A DNA stretch of 41,788 nucleotides, taken from assembly GCA_900548505.1 (NCBI GenBank), contig URKI01000021.1, forward strand, positions 1 through 41,788. Reading direction: 5' to 3'. Below are positions 18,122 to 26,909 of the stretch, one piece after another (the stretch's first letter is position 1; each line of letters opens with the position of its first letter). A program made the position numbers and the translations under genes. The notes under the pieces are model-generated. The model made no database searches, had not been told where the DNA came from, and saw only the letters and a list, made by a program, of their open reading frames with translations. Origin of the DNA: an uncultured Oscillibacter sp. Its GTDB lineage: Bacteria > Bacillota > Clostridia > Oscillospirales > Oscillospiraceae.

Positions 18122-18166
18122 AACAGGAAAAGCGCCCCCGGCAAAGCCAGGGGCGCTTTTCCTGTT
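18122..18166 (-). terminator. Terminator of pyk
   Basis: A 17-bp perfect stem (18122-18138 with 18150-18166) encloses an 11-base loop that itself can form a GGC/GCC step. It lies seven bases past the pyk stop. The U-rich part is inside the stem (CTTTTCC), so efficiency is hard to judge. Confidence 0.75.
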
Positions 18167-18173
18167 CCTGCGA

Positions 18174-19913
18174 TTATTCCGGCAGCGTCTGCACCACGCC
18201 CCGGATACAGTCCACGGAGACCCGCGTCCCGTCCTTGAGGCGGCGCGTGGCGTCCACGGCGCCCACGATCACCGGCTTATCCAGCGTCAGTCCCACGGTG
18301 GCCGTATGGCAGTCGGCGCTGGCCTCCTCACTGATGACCGCAGCCGCCCGGCGGATATAGGGCAGCAGGTCGTTGGTGGTGTAGGGCACCACCAGCACGT
18401 CGCCATCCCGGAACTTCTCGGCCACGTCCTCCAGCATACGGCAGACGCACAGCCGGCCGCTGGCCTTTTTCTCACCGATGCCGATGGCGTTGATGAGAGA
18501 GCCGCCCACCTGCTGCACCCGGATCATGTTGGTGGTGCCGGCCACGCCCACGGGCACGCCGGCGGTGACCACCACCAGGTCGCCCTGGTGGACGATGCCT
18601 GCCTTTTCGGCGGCGGTGACGGCAAACTCCACCAGTTCGTCGGTGTTACTGGCATAGGGCATGGTCACCGGCTCCACGCCCCAGTAAAGGGCCATCTGGC
18701 GGCGCACCTGTTCATCCAGCAGCAACGCTACTACAGTGGTGCGGGGGCGGAAGCGGCTGACCATCTGGGCGGTGACGCCCCGCTGGCTGACGGTGAGGAT
18801 GGCGTCGGCGCCGATGTCCATGGCGGTGGTGCAGGCGGCATGGGCCATGGCGGTGGTGACGGACAGCCGCTCCTTGCCGGAGACCTTCAGGGGCTTGGCC
18901 CGGTCAATGTTGGCCTCCGTCCGGCGGGCGATGGCGTCCATGGTGTGGACGGCCTCCACCGGGTACTTGCCCGCGGCGGTCTCGCCGGAGAGCATGATGG
19001 CAGAGGTTCCGTCATAGATGGCATTGGCCACGTCGGTGATCTCCGCCCGGGTGGGCCGGGGGTTTTCGATCATGGAGTCCAGCATCTGGGTAGCGGTGAT
19101 GACCGGTTTGCCGCAGGCAACGCACTGGGCGATCATGTCCTTCTGGATCACGGGGATCTCCGTAAAGTCGATCTCCACACCCATGTCGCCCCGGGCCACC
19201 ATGATGCCGTCGGCCACGTTGAGGATATCGGGCAGGTTGCTGACGCCCTCCCGGTTTTCGATTTTGGCGATGATGCGGATGTGGGAGTCCTCCTGGTCCA
19301 GGATCTGCCGCAGCTCCCGGATGTCGGCGGCGGTGCGGACGAAGCTGGCGGCAATATAATCAAAACCCTCCCGGATGCCGAAGAGGATGTCATCCCGGTC
19401 CCGCTGGCTCACATAGGGCATGGACAGCCGGACGCCGGGAATGTTGACGCCTTTGTTGTTTTTCATGACGCCGCTGTTTTCCACATGGCAGCGGATATCC
19501 GTGTCGGTGGTATTCAGAACGGTCATGCGCACCAGGCCGTCGTCCAGCAAAATGGTGTCGCCGGCCTTCACGTCACCGGGCAGGTCGTTGTAGGTGATGG
19601 AGCAGCAGGTCTCATCGCCCACCACTTCCCGGGTGGTCAGGGTAAACTCGGTGTTGGCCTTGAGCTCCACCACGCCTTTGGCAAAGGTCTTCAGCCGCAC
19701 CTCGGGGCCCTTGGTGTCCAGCATAGCAGCAATGGGCAGATTCAGCTCCTGGCGCAGCGCCTTCAGCGCGTCCAGCCGTGCCTTGTGTTCTTCATGGGTG
19801 CCGTGGGAGAAGTTGAAGCGCGCCACGTTCATGCCCGCCAGCGCCATCTCCCGCAGGATGCCCTCCCCGTCCGTGGCGGGGCCCAGCGTGCACACGATCT
19901 TCGTTTTTCTCAT
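18174..19913 (-). CDS. pyk: Pyruvate kinase with C-terminal PEP-utilising-type domain
   Basis: Final glycolytic step, making pyruvate and ATP from phosphoenolpyruvate. The 579 residues open RKTKIVCTLGPATDGEG and contain MNVARFNFSHG, MLDTKGPEVR, the catalytic lysine region IIAKIENREG, the metal-site stretch GIMVARGDMGVEI and ATQMLDSMIENPRPTRAE. The last 100 residues form the extra domain of Bacillus-type enzymes (EEASADCHTATVGLTLDKPV). The ATG at 19913 is preceded by AAAGGTGG; a start 13 codons earlier has no site. A short inverted repeat could mask this RBS (see 19925-19939). pfkA lies at the far end of the window and shares a motif with this leader. Confidence 0.96.
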   Translation of the reverse strand: MRKTKIVCTLGPATDGEGILREMALAGMNVARFNFSHGTHEEHKARLDALKALRQELNLPIAAMLDTKGPEVRLKTFAKGVVELKANTEFTLTTREVVGDETCCSITYNDLPGDVKAGDTILLDDGLVRMTVLNTTDTDIRCHVENSGVMKNNKGVNIPGVRLSMPYVSQRDRDDILFGIREGFDYIAASFVRTAADIRELRQILDQEDSHIRIIAKIENREGVSNLPDILNVADGIMVARGDMGVEIDFTEIPVIQKDMIAQCVACGKPVITATQMLDSMIENPRPTRAEITDVANAIYDGTSAIMLSGETAAGKYPVEAVHTMDAIARRTEANIDRAKPLKVSGKERLSVTTAMAHAACTTAMDIGADAILTVSQRGVTAQMVSRFRPRTTVVALLLDEQVRRQMALYWGVEPVTMPYASNTDELVEFAVTAAEKAGIVHQGDLVVVTAGVPVGVAGTTNMIRVQQVGGSLINAIGIGEKKASGRLCVCRMLEDVAEKFRDGDVLVVPYTTNDLLPYIRRAAAVISEEASADCHTATVGLTLDKPVIVGAVDATRRLKDGTRVSVDCIRGVVQTLPE

Positions 19914-19924
19914 AGATATAAACC

Positions 19925-19939
19925 ACCTTTCCCAAAGGT
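19925..19939 (-). promoter_or_regulatory. 15-base inverted repeat covering the pyk ribosome binding site
   Basis: ACCTTT, CCC, AAAGGT on the + strand is a perfect 6-bp inverted repeat. In pyk mRNA it would form a 3-base-loop hairpin that takes in the AAAGGTGG ribosome binding site. The same core (TTTCCCAAAG followed by a TAATCG) occurs upstream of pfkA at 41556-41572, so it may instead be a protein-binding site. Confidence 0.45.
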
Positions 19940-20027
19940 AATCGATTTCCAACGAAGTTTATTCTAGCACAAGCCGCCGTCTCACGAAAGAGGACATTTC
20001 GTAAAATTTGCATCAGCAGGTTTGGAG

Positions 20028-20064
20028 AAAAAGTCAAGAGAGAGGCGAGAGCCTCTCTCTTGAC
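20028..20064 (-). terminator. Terminator of the HIT-protein gene
   Basis: On the - strand, a 14-bp stem (20033-20046 with 20051-20064) and a 4-base loop are followed by five T's. It lies 11 bases after the HIT stop codon. Confidence 0.88.
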
Positions 20065-20074
20065 AGCGGCATGC

Positions 20075-20497
20075 TCACATGCCCAATTTTTCCCGCAATG
20101 CCCGGATCATATCCTGATATTCCTCATCCTTGAGATAGACCGGCTCCGAATTTGTGATCTGGAAGTTCCCGCCGAACTCAAAGCCGCCCTCGTACTTGGG
20201 CACGATGTGGAAATGCAGATGGGGGTTGGCATCTCCAAAGGAGGCCAGATTCAGCTTGGTGCAGCCCCACAGCTCCTTCACCGCGCCGCTGGCCCGGGCC
20301 AAATCCTCGGCAAAGTCCGCCAGCTCCCCCGGCTCGCACTCGCACAGTTCCCGCCGGTGGTTCTTCAGTGCCAGCACACACCGGCCCCGGTGCGCCTGGT
20401 CCTTGAAGAGGTACAGCATGCCCGCTTTCATCTCCCCTACGGGGAACATAATGGCCTCCCGGCCCTCGTGGTGCGCGTCACAGTAAAAGCAGCCCAT
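20075..20497 (-). CDS. HIT-family nucleotide hydrolase/transferase
   Basis: Small cytosolic protein of the histidine-triad superfamily, acting on nucleoside phosphoramidates or dinucleoside polyphosphates. The 140 residues contain the triad HLHFHIVPK near residue 93. The N-terminal CFYCDAHHEGRE resembles the metal-binding start of HinT/Fhit-like proteins. The ATG has AAGGAGG upstream. It is a single gene between pyk and a divergent isomerase-like gene. The exact substrate is not predictable. Confidence 0.9.
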   Translation of the reverse strand: MGCFYCDAHHEGREAIMFPVGEMKAGMLYLFKDQAHRGRCVLALKNHRRELCECEPGELADFAEDLARASGAVKELWGCTKLNLASFGDANPHLHFHIVPKYEGGFEFGGNFQITNSEPVYLKDEEYQDMIRALREKLGM

Positions 20498-20577
20498 CGA
20501 AATCTCCTCCTTTTATTTCTGTGGCTTCACCTTACTCCCATCCCGCCGCCTCCGTCAAGAAAAATTTCCATCGCCAG

Positions 20578-20607
20578 TGGACAGGTGTCACCGCCGCGTG
20601 CTATGCT
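20578..20607 (+). promoter_or_regulatory. Candidate promoter of the isomerase/epimerase-like gene
   Basis: TGGACA (20578-20583), an 18-base spacer and TATGCT (20602-20607), 31 bases before the start codon. The match is moderate. Confidence 0.45.
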
Positions 20608-20637
20608 GAAGCCATCAAGCATAAGGAGGGTCTTTCC

Positions 20638-21567
20638 ATGAAACTGGGATTGATGACCGACAGCCTTGCCCATCTGCCGCTGGAGCAGGCAGCAGCCAAA
20701 TGCCGCGAACTGGGACTGGAACAGGTGGAGCTGGGCTGCGGCAACTGGTCCAGCGCACCTCATGTGGATCTGGAGGCCCTGGTAAACAGCGCCGACGCCC
20801 GCCGTACTCTGACGGGCATCCTGGCGGACAACGGCCTGACCATCTCCGCCCTCAACTGCTCCGGCAATCCCCTCTTCCCCGGCGAAAAGGGACGCCAGCA
20901 CCGCGCCGTGACGGAAAAGACGTTCCGCCTGGCCGGCCAGCTGGGGATCGAAACAGTGGTGATGATGAGCGGCCTCCCCGGCGGCTGCCCCCAGGACCAC
21001 ACCCCCACCTGGATCGTCACCTCCTGGCCGCCGGAGACGGAGGATATCCTGCGCTATCAGTGGGACGAGGCCATCACCCGGTGGCAGGAGATGGCCCGTC
21101 AGGCGGAGGAATGCGGTGTGCGGCACATCGCGCTGGAGTTCCACGGCTGGCAGCTGGTCTACAATCCGGAGACGCTGCTGCGGCTGCGCCAGGCCGTAGG
21201 TCCTATAGTGGGCGTGAATCTGGACCCCAGCCACCTGTTCTGGATGGGCGCCGATCCCCTGGCCGTGGCCCGGGAGCTGCGCCAGTGCATCTATCACGTG
21301 CACATCAAGGACGTGCGCACCGAGCCTGCGGCCGCGGTGAACTCCCTGCTGGACACCAAGGGCGTGCTGGAGTTTGCCCGCCGCTCCTGGAACTTCGTCA
21401 CCCCCGGCAGCGGCCATGACGAAACCTGGTGGCGTAGCTTTGTGGATACGCTCCGCACTCTGGGGTACGACGGTCCCCTGAGCATTGAGCAGGAGGACTA
21501 TACCATCCCACTGGACGACGCGCTCCAGCAGGCGTCCGCCCTTCTGCGCCGAATTGTGAAATCATAA
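20638..21567 (+). CDS. Sugar phosphate isomerase/epimerase-like TIM-barrel protein
   Basis: The 309 residues belong to the xylose-isomerase-like/AP-endonuclease-2 fold used by sugar, inosose and hydroxypyruvate isomerases and 3-keto-sugar epimerases. Metal-ligand candidates are spread as expected: glutamate in IALEFHG, aspartate and histidine in VGVNLDPSHLFW, histidines in IYHVHIKD, and glutamate near the end in LSIEQED. The ATG at 20638 has AAGGAGG seven to eight bases upstream; longer in-frame starts lie inside the promoter. It is a monocistronic gene with its own terminator, so the neighbours give no clue to the substrate. Confidence 0.88.
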   Translation: MKLGLMTDSLAHLPLEQAAAKCRELGLEQVELGCGNWSSAPHVDLEALVNSADARRTLTGILADNGLTISALNCSGNPLFPGEKGRQHRAVTEKTFRLAGQLGIETVVMMSGLPGGCPQDHTPTWIVTSWPPETEDILRYQWDEAITRWQEMARQAEECGVRHIALEFHGWQLVYNPETLLRLRQAVGPIVGVNLDPSHLFWMGADPLAVARELRQCIYHVHIKDVRTEPAAAVNSLLDTKGVLEFARRSWNFVTPGSGHDETWWRSFVDTLRTLGYDGPLSIEQEDYTIPLDDALQQASALLRRIVKS

Positions 21568-21574
21568 TTACGCC

Positions 21575-21612
21575 AATGAGGCGCCCGGCTGATGCCGGGC
21601 GCCTCATTTTTT
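21575..21612 (+). terminator. Terminator of the isomerase/epimerase-like gene
   Basis: A 15-bp stem (21575-21589 with 21594-21608, core GAGGCGCCCGGC), a TGAT loop, then a T-run to 21612. The TetR-type gene converges on it three bases further. Confidence 0.92.
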
Positions 21613-21614
21613 CC

Positions 21615-22208
21615 TCAGTTTGTGCTCGTCTCCAAAAGTCCCTCGCCGGCGCCCTGGACCATCCGGTCAGCGGCGGAGATCAGCGTCTCCTTGGGCAGGG
21701 ACATCCCCTGGTCGAACCAGGTCTTCATGAGGCCGATGAGGCCGTAGGTCACAAAGCTCAGAAGGTACTCCATCCGCTCCTGGGAGGACGGGTGGAACCA
21801 GGCCTGAGCCAGCGGCAGTCCGTTGGCGCGGATCAGCTGGTGGAGCCGGTCGGTGAAGTTGCTGGAGGAGTTGTTCACAAACAGCGCCTGACACACCTCC
21901 CGATGCTCCACCACATAGTCCAGGATCGGTTCGAACACCGGACGCAGCGTCCGCTCCTCCTTAGTCTGGGCCATATGGGCGTCGATGAGCGATTGCGCCT
22001 CGGCCAGCATGTCCGTCTCCACGCTCTGCAGCAGGGCAGTGGTGTCCGGGTAATGCAGGTAAAAGGTGCCCCGGTTCAGGTCCATGCGCTCCGTGATGTC
22101 CCGCACCGTGATCTCCGAAAACCGCTTTTCCCGCATAAGCGCCAGCAGTCCTTCCTTTAATAAGCGCCTGGACCGGCGGGACCGGCGGTCCTCCGTTTCG
22201 TTTTTCAT
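21615..22208 (-). CDS. TetR-family transcriptional regulator
   Basis: The 197-residue protein has an N-terminal helix-turn-helix (MREKRFSEITVRDITERMDL, then NRGTFYLHYPD) and a C-terminal ligand/dimer domain. FYLHYPD in place of the common FYYHFKS, together with the C-terminal half, recalls the DhaS-type subgroup from memory. The ATG at 22208 has GAGGAGG seven bases upstream; an earlier ATG 13 codons up has none. It is divergent from the coiled-coil protein and MMPL transporter, with overlapping promoters and two palindromes between, so it very probably represses them and itself. The inducer is unknown. Confidence 0.92.
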   Translation of the reverse strand: MKNETEDRRSRRSRRLLKEGLLALMREKRFSEITVRDITERMDLNRGTFYLHYPDTTALLQSVETDMLAEAQSLIDAHMAQTKEERTLRPVFEPILDYVVEHREVCQALFVNNSSSNFTDRLHQLIRANGLPLAQAWFHPSSQERMEYLLSFVTYGLIGLMKTWFDQGMSLPKETLISAADRMVQGAGEGLLETSTN

Positions 22209-22224
22209 GCCGCAGCCTCCTCTT

Positions 22225-22244
22225 GACACTTGGGCCAATGTGTC
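22225..22244. promoter_or_regulatory. Candidate TetR operator 1
   Basis: A 20-bp imperfect palindrome (GACACTTGGG / CCAATGTGTC, 8 of 10 pairs) lies between the TetR start codon and its -10 box. Binding here would block tetR transcription. Confidence 0.55.
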
Positions 22245-22246
22245 CA

Positions 22247-22296
22247 TTGCTTTTCCCTCTGCGCAGTATTATAATCTCCCCCGTAAAATAAATCAA
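22247..22296. promoter_or_regulatory. Overlapping divergent promoters (tetR and the coiled-coil/MMPL operon)
   Basis: On the + strand, TTGCTT (22247-22252), 17 bases and TATAAT (22270-22275). On the - strand, TTGATT (22296-22291), 17 bases and TATAAT (22273-22268). The two -10 boxes share the symmetric TATTATAAT, so the two polymerases must compete. Confidence 0.75.
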
Positions 22297-22310
22297 CAAT
22301 ATTTTATTAT

Positions 22311-22324
22311 TCAACATTTGTTGA
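22311..22324. promoter_or_regulatory. Candidate TetR operator 2
   Basis: TCAACA, TT, TGTTGA is a perfect 14-base palindrome in the leader of the coiled-coil gene. A wider repeat, ATCAACAA (22292-22299) with TTGTTGAT (22318-22325), overlaps it, so TCAACA-type half sites occur three times. Confidence 0.5.
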
Positions 22325-22344
22325 TAATCGAAAGGAGCATGTTC

Positions 22345-24624
22345 ATGTACCGCTTTTCTGCCGTCGGCCGCCGCGCTTTGGCAGCAGCCGCCGCCATGGC
22401 GCTGCTCACCTCCTCGTCTCTGGCCGCGGAGCCAATCGGAGACGGTGTGGCGCCGGTCTACGATGAAGCCTACTATGCCACGCTGGACTACTACGGCAAC
22501 CTGAAAGAGGGCAGCGTGGTCAAAAGCTATGTCCTCAACGGTGCCGACACCCTGGAAGACCACGGCACCTACGACGCCGTGAACAACCTGACCGACGGCA
22601 CGAAGCCGATGCAGCAGGACGGCACCGTCACCTTCCGCTTCGGAGACGACGCCCCCTCCCACTTCTATTTCGAGGGCAAGACGGCCGCGCCCTTTGAAGC
22701 GCTGCCCTGGACGCTGTCCATCCACTATACCTTGAACGGCGTCCCCACCAAGGCAGAGGACCTGGCCGGCAAGACCGGCGTGGTGGAAATCACCGTGGAC
22801 GCCATCCCCAACCCGAATGCCAGTGAGTACGCCCGCAATAACTACACCCTGGAGGCCATGGCCCTGTTCAACCAGGACGACATCTTGTCTCTGGAGGCGC
22901 CGGGCGCCCAGGTGCAGCTGATCGGCAACCTGCGCACGGTCTTGTTCCTGGCCCTGCCGGGTGAGGAGCAGCACTTCACCATCCGGGTGGGCAGCGACGA
23001 TTTCACCTTTGACGGCATGACATTTTTGATGGTGCCGGCCACCCTCAGCCAGCTGGACGAGATCGCCAAGCTCTCCGAGCGCAAGGACCAGCTGGAAGAT
23101 GACTACGACAAGCTCTCCGGCAGCCTTGACACGCTGCTGGACGCCTTCAATGGTATGCAGAGCAGCCTCAATGCCACCGCTGACGGCCTGGACCAGCTCA
23201 ATGCGGCCCGGGGCACCGTCTCCCAGAGCAAGGACCAGCTCTACGCCGAGGCGGATGTGGCCCTGGGTGATCTTGCCTCCCTGGCTGACACCCTGGAGCC
23301 CCTGGCCGGTCATCTGGACACGGCCTCCCAGGCCCTGACGGATATCCAAACCCAGATCAACAGCCTGTGCACCACCGCCGTGAGCCTCCGGACCCAGCTG
23401 GGCGACCTGCGGGACGTGATGGACGATCTGGACGAGGACCTTGCCGACCTGCAGTCCGGCAAGGGCAGCGCCTCTGCTCTGCGCAGCGACCTCAACGACC
23501 TTGGCAGCGTGCTGGAAAAGCTCCAAAAGCTTTCAAGTACCGCCAAAAATGCGGTGGACACCCTGCGCAAGCAGGCGCCCTCCCTCTCCGGCGGGTCTGA
23601 GGTGACCGTAAACGGCATGACCGTGGACGAGATCCGCGCTGCCGTCAAGCAGCTGGACACAGCCTACGCCGCCAAGTACGAAGCGTATGTTGCCCAGATG
23701 ACGGAGGCGGGGCTGGAGCCCTCCGAGGCGGAGTTCCAGGAGCTGTGGAAAGCCGGCCTCTCTTCGGAACAGTATCAGCTGTGGGCGTTTTCCAAGACCG
23801 GCGAGTACGAGGAGACACTGGACCAGGCGGACGCCGTCAACCAGCTGCTCACGGGCTTCGGCATCTCCGTGGACCAGCTCAAGGCCCTGGCCGAATCCAT
23901 GGGCGGCGCCACCAGCACCCTGCTTGGACAGCTGGGGGACCTTTGTGACGCGCTGGGCGAGGACGGTCTCAGCGGCACGCTTTCGGTCATCCTGAAAAAG
24001 GCGGACAGCGCCACAGACCACCTGCGCGACGCAGGCAGCGTGGCCCAGACAGCAGCCAAAAAGCTCCAGGAGGTCCTGGACGAGACAGAAAAGCTCAACA
24101 AGACCGTGGATGAGTACATCCCCCAGGCCCAGCAGGCCTTGACCGACGCCAAGGCGCTGACGGAGGCCGCCGTCACCGGCACCCGGGATCTGCACACCTT
24201 CCTGACGGACCTGGAAGCGGTGACGAAAACCGCCGGCACCCAGCTGGACAGCGGCACCCAAAAGACCCTCTCCGGCCTTGCCGCTTCGCTGCGGCAGGCG
24301 GCCAAGAGCCTTTCCACCACCTCCGATGTGAAGGCCGCTAAAAACGACATCAGCTCCATCATTGAAGATACCTGGAACGAGCACACGGGAAAGATGGATA
24401 ACCTTTTCAACATGGACTCCACCGCCCAGGCCGTGTCGCTGACCTCGGCAGAGAACCCGGCTCCTCAGAGCATCCAGGTACTCATCCGCACCCAGGAGAT
24501 CCAGAAGTCCGAGGACGAAGCTGCGCCTGAGGCCGCCCAGGAAGCGCCCAAGTCCACCTTCTGGGGCCGCGTGGCCCAGATGTTCCGGGACTTCTGGAAC
24601 GCCGTTACCGGGATCTTCTCCTGA
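22345..24624 (+). CDS. Exported coiled-coil (heptad-repeat) protein, probable partner of the MMPL transporter
   Basis: The 759-residue protein starts with a signal peptide (basic MYRFSAVGRR, hydrophobic AAAAAMALLTSSSLA, cleavage near Ala27). A beta-rich domain follows to about residue 230. Long helical segments then run with many heptad-like leucine/aspartate patterns (SLNATADGLDQLNAARGTVS, LASLADTLEPLAGHLDTASQ, and others after residue 540). An amphipathic end FWGRVAQMFRDFWNAVTGIF could touch the membrane. No clear C-terminal membrane helix or sortase motif is seen. ATG 22345 is seven bases after AAAGGAG; ATG 22339 is too close to it. It sits 15 bases before the MMPL gene, suggesting an adaptor-like or YhgE/Pip-related role. 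Confidence 0.82.
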   Translation: MYRFSAVGRRALAAAAAMALLTSSSLAAEPIGDGVAPVYDEAYYATLDYYGNLKEGSVVKSYVLNGADTLEDHGTYDAVNNLTDGTKPMQQDGTVTFRFGDDAPSHFYFEGKTAAPFEALPWTLSIHYTLNGVPTKAEDLAGKTGVVEITVDAIPNPNASEYARNNYTLEAMALFNQDDILSLEAPGAQVQLIGNLRTVLFLALPGEEQHFTIRVGSDDFTFDGMTFLMVPATLSQLDEIAKLSERKDQLEDDYDKLSGSLDTLLDAFNGMQSSLNATADGLDQLNAARGTVSQSKDQLYAEADVALGDLASLADTLEPLAGHLDTASQALTDIQTQINSLCTTAVSLRTQLGDLRDVMDDLDEDLADLQSGKGSASALRSDLNDLGSVLEKLQKLSSTAKNAVDTLRKQAPSLSGGSEVTVNGMTVDEIRAAVKQLDTAYAAKYEAYVAQMTEAGLEPSEAEFQELWKAGLSSEQYQLWAFSKTGEYEETLDQADAVNQLLTGFGISVDQLKALAESMGGATSTLLGQLGDLCDALGEDGLSGTLSVILKKADSATDHLRDAGSVAQTAAKKLQEVLDETEKLNKTVDEYIPQAQQALTDAKALTEAAVTGTRDLHTFLTDLEAVTKTAGTQLDSGTQKTLSGLAASLRQAAKSLSTTSDVKAAKNDISSIIEDTWNEHTGKMDNLFNMDSTAQAVSLTSAENPAPQSIQVLIRTQEIQKSEDEAAPEAAQEAPKSTFWGRVAQMFRDFWNAVTGIFS

Positions 24625-24639
24625 CCTTGGAAAGCGCAG

Positions 24640-26766
24640 GTGGATCACTTGATTGAAAAAATTGCCCATGGCCTCACCCGCAGGCCCAAGCTGGTGGCGA
24701 TCGTCGCCCTGGTGATGCTCATTCCGTCCATCATCGGCTACGCCGCCACCCGCATCAACTACGATATTCTCTCCTATCTTCCCCAGGACCTGCCCTCCTC
24801 CCAGGGAGAGCAGCTGCTGGAGGACCCCTTCCAGATGGCCGCCACCAGCATGCTCATCGTGGACGGCATGCCCGCCGGCTACACCAACGATCTGGTGCGC
24901 AGCATCCAGGAAGTGCCCGGCGTGTCCAACGCCGTATGGCTGAGCAACCTGGTGGGTCTGCAGATCCCCGCCGACATGATCCCCGCCGCGTTCCGGGACC
25001 TGTTCTTCTCCGGGGACGCCACCATGATCATCATCCAGTACGACCACCCCGGCGCCTCCGACGAGACCATGGACGCCATCGCCCAGATCCGCAGCCTGTG
25101 CAATGAGGCGTGCTTCCTGGCGGGCTTCTCCGTGGTCATCAAGGACACCCGGGACGTGATGGACAGCGAGCTGCCCCTCTTCGTGGGGCTGGCCATTTTG
25201 CTGGCCCTGGCCGCTATGGCTGTCACGCTGGAATCCACGGTGCTGCCCTTCGTGTTCCTGGCCAGCATCGGCATCGCCGTCATCTACAACTTCGGCACCA
25301 ATTTCTTCTTAGGCGAGATCTCCTACATCACCAAGGCCATCGCCGCGGTACTGCAATTGGGCGTGACCATGGACTACTCCATCTTCCTCTACCGCCGCTA
25401 TGAGGAGGAGCGTGCCAACTACGATGACAAGCGGGACGCCATGGCCCAGGCCATCTGCGCCGCGTTCCGCTCCCTGTCCGGCTCCAGCCTGACCACCATC
25501 GCCGGCTTCCTGGCCCTTTGCTTCATGCGATTGACCCTGGGCCGGGACATCGGCATCGTCATGGCCAAGGGCGTGGTGCTGGGCGTGGCCACGGTCATTC
25601 TGGTGCTGCCCAGCCTGGTGCTGCTCTTCGACAAGCAGATCGACCGCCATAAGCACAAGGCCCTGCTCCCCAGCTTCCACGGCGTCAACGGCTTTGTGGT
25701 GCGGCACCGGCGGGCCCTGGTGGTGCTGACCCTTTTGCTGGTGCTGCCCGCCTACTACGCCCAGAGCCACGCGGATATCTACTACAAGCTGGATGAGTCC
25801 CTGCCCAAGGATCTTCCCTCCATCGTCAGCAACGAAAAGCTCAAAGAGGACTTCGACATGGCCACCTCCCATTTTCTCGTGCTGCGGGACGATCTGACTG
25901 CCACGCAGATGAGCGAGATCGAGGAGCGGATGGAAAACCTGGACGGCGTCACCTCCGTGCTTTCCTACCACGCCATGCTGGGCACCGGCATTCCGGATTT
26001 CTTCGTACCCGAGGAGCTGCGCCAGATGCTCCGCCAGGACGGCTGGCAGCTGATGATGGTCAACTCCTCCTACGAGCCGGCCACGGACCAGGTGTCCGCG
26101 CAGCTGGACGAAATGCAGGCTATCCTCAATGACTACGACCCCGACGCCATGATCACCGGCGAGGGCGCCATGTACCGGGACCTGATCAAGACTGCCGCCG
26201 TGGACTTCAACGTCACCAGCTACATCTCCATCGCTGCCATCTTCCTCATCATCGCGGTGGTGTTCCGTTCGCTGACGGTACCGGCAGTGCTGGTGGCTAC
26301 CATTGAGCTGGCCATCTTCTTGAACCAGGGCTGCTCCTACTTCACCGGCGCCCAGATTCCCTTCATCGCCCCCACCATCATCAGCTGCGTGCAGCTGGGC
26401 GCCACGGTGGACTACGCCATTTTGATGACCTCCCGATTCCAAGAGGAGCTGCGCCGGGGCAAAACGGCCAAGGAGGCCATCGCCATCGCCGCCGACTCCT
26501 CCGACGCCTCCATCATCACCAGTGCCCTGGTGCTCTTCTGCGCCACGCTGGGCGTGTCCTTCGTCTCGTCCATCGACCTCATCGGCGCCATCTGCATCAT
26601 GCTCTCCCGGGGCGCCTGCATCTCCGCTCTGGTGAGCATCTTCCTCATGCCCGCCATTTTGCTGGTGTGCGAGCCGCTCTTTAACAAGACCAGTCTCCAC
26701 TGGCGCACCATGCCGCCCCAGCGCACCGCGCACGGCCTGCCCCGGAAGAAAAAAGAGCAGGTGTGA
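24640..26766 (+). CDS. MMPL/RND-superfamily transporter
   Basis: Membrane exporter of 708 residues with two repeats of one helix, an external domain and five helices. Repeat 1 starts at PKLVAIVALVMLIPSIIGYA. Its helices include LPLFVGLAILLALAAMAV and a TM4-like stretch with GVTMDYSIFLYRR. Repeat 2 starts at RRALVVLTLLLVLPAYY and has the matching GATVDYAILMTSRF. The paired aspartate-tyrosine motifs are the proton-relay positions of MmpL/HAE proteins. The start is GTG 24640 or TTG 24649; AGGTGG spaced before TTG slightly favours the latter. Neighbours suggest TetR-controlled export of a lipid or amphiphilic compound. Confidence 0.93.
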   Translation: MDHLIEKIAHGLTRRPKLVAIVALVMLIPSIIGYAATRINYDILSYLPQDLPSSQGEQLLEDPFQMAATSMLIVDGMPAGYTNDLVRSIQEVPGVSNAVWLSNLVGLQIPADMIPAAFRDLFFSGDATMIIIQYDHPGASDETMDAIAQIRSLCNEACFLAGFSVVIKDTRDVMDSELPLFVGLAILLALAAMAVTLESTVLPFVFLASIGIAVIYNFGTNFFLGEISYITKAIAAVLQLGVTMDYSIFLYRRYEEERANYDDKRDAMAQAICAAFRSLSGSSLTTIAGFLALCFMRLTLGRDIGIVMAKGVVLGVATVILVLPSLVLLFDKQIDRHKHKALLPSFHGVNGFVVRHRRALVVLTLLLVLPAYYAQSHADIYYKLDESLPKDLPSIVSNEKLKEDFDMATSHFLVLRDDLTATQMSEIEERMENLDGVTSVLSYHAMLGTGIPDFFVPEELRQMLRQDGWQLMMVNSSYEPATDQVSAQLDEMQAILNDYDPDAMITGEGAMYRDLIKTAAVDFNVTSYISIAAIFLIIAVVFRSLTVPAVLVATIELAIFLNQGCSYFTGAQIPFIAPTIISCVQLGATVDYAILMTSRFQEELRRGKTAKEAIAIAADSSDASIITSALVLFCATLGVSFVSSIDLIGAICIMLSRGACISALVSIFLMPAILLVCEPLFNKTSLHWRTMPPQRTAHGLPRKKKEQV

Positions 26767-26790
26767 GCAAAATCGCATATTCAACGCCAA

Positions 26791-26829
26791 CAGCAGCGGC
26801 CGGAGATAAGCTCCGGCCGCTGCTGTTTT
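26791..26829 (+). terminator. Terminator of the coiled-coil/MMPL operon
   Basis: A 15-bp stem (26791-26805 with 26811-26825, core CAGCGGCCGGAG), a 5-base loop, then TTTT. Confidence 0.9.
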
Positions 26830-26831
26830 GT

Positions 26832-26868
26832 GAAAGCGCCCTGCCCCTTATCGGGGCAGGGCGCTTTC
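26832..26868 (-). terminator. Terminator of the symporter/hydrolase operon
   Basis: A 16-bp perfect stem (26832-26847 with 26853-26868) with a 5-base loop, downstream of the hydrolase on the - strand. Only a short U-tract follows. It is back to back with the MMPL terminator. Confidence 0.8.
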
Positions 26869-26909
26869 GAGAGGGGAAAACAAGGGAAAACAAATGAGTA
26901 AACGATCGC

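Noticed and set aside
18306..19967. 553-codon open frame on the + strand opposite pyk
   Set aside because: Shadow of the pyk reading frame, with a His/Gly/Asp-rich nonsense composition.
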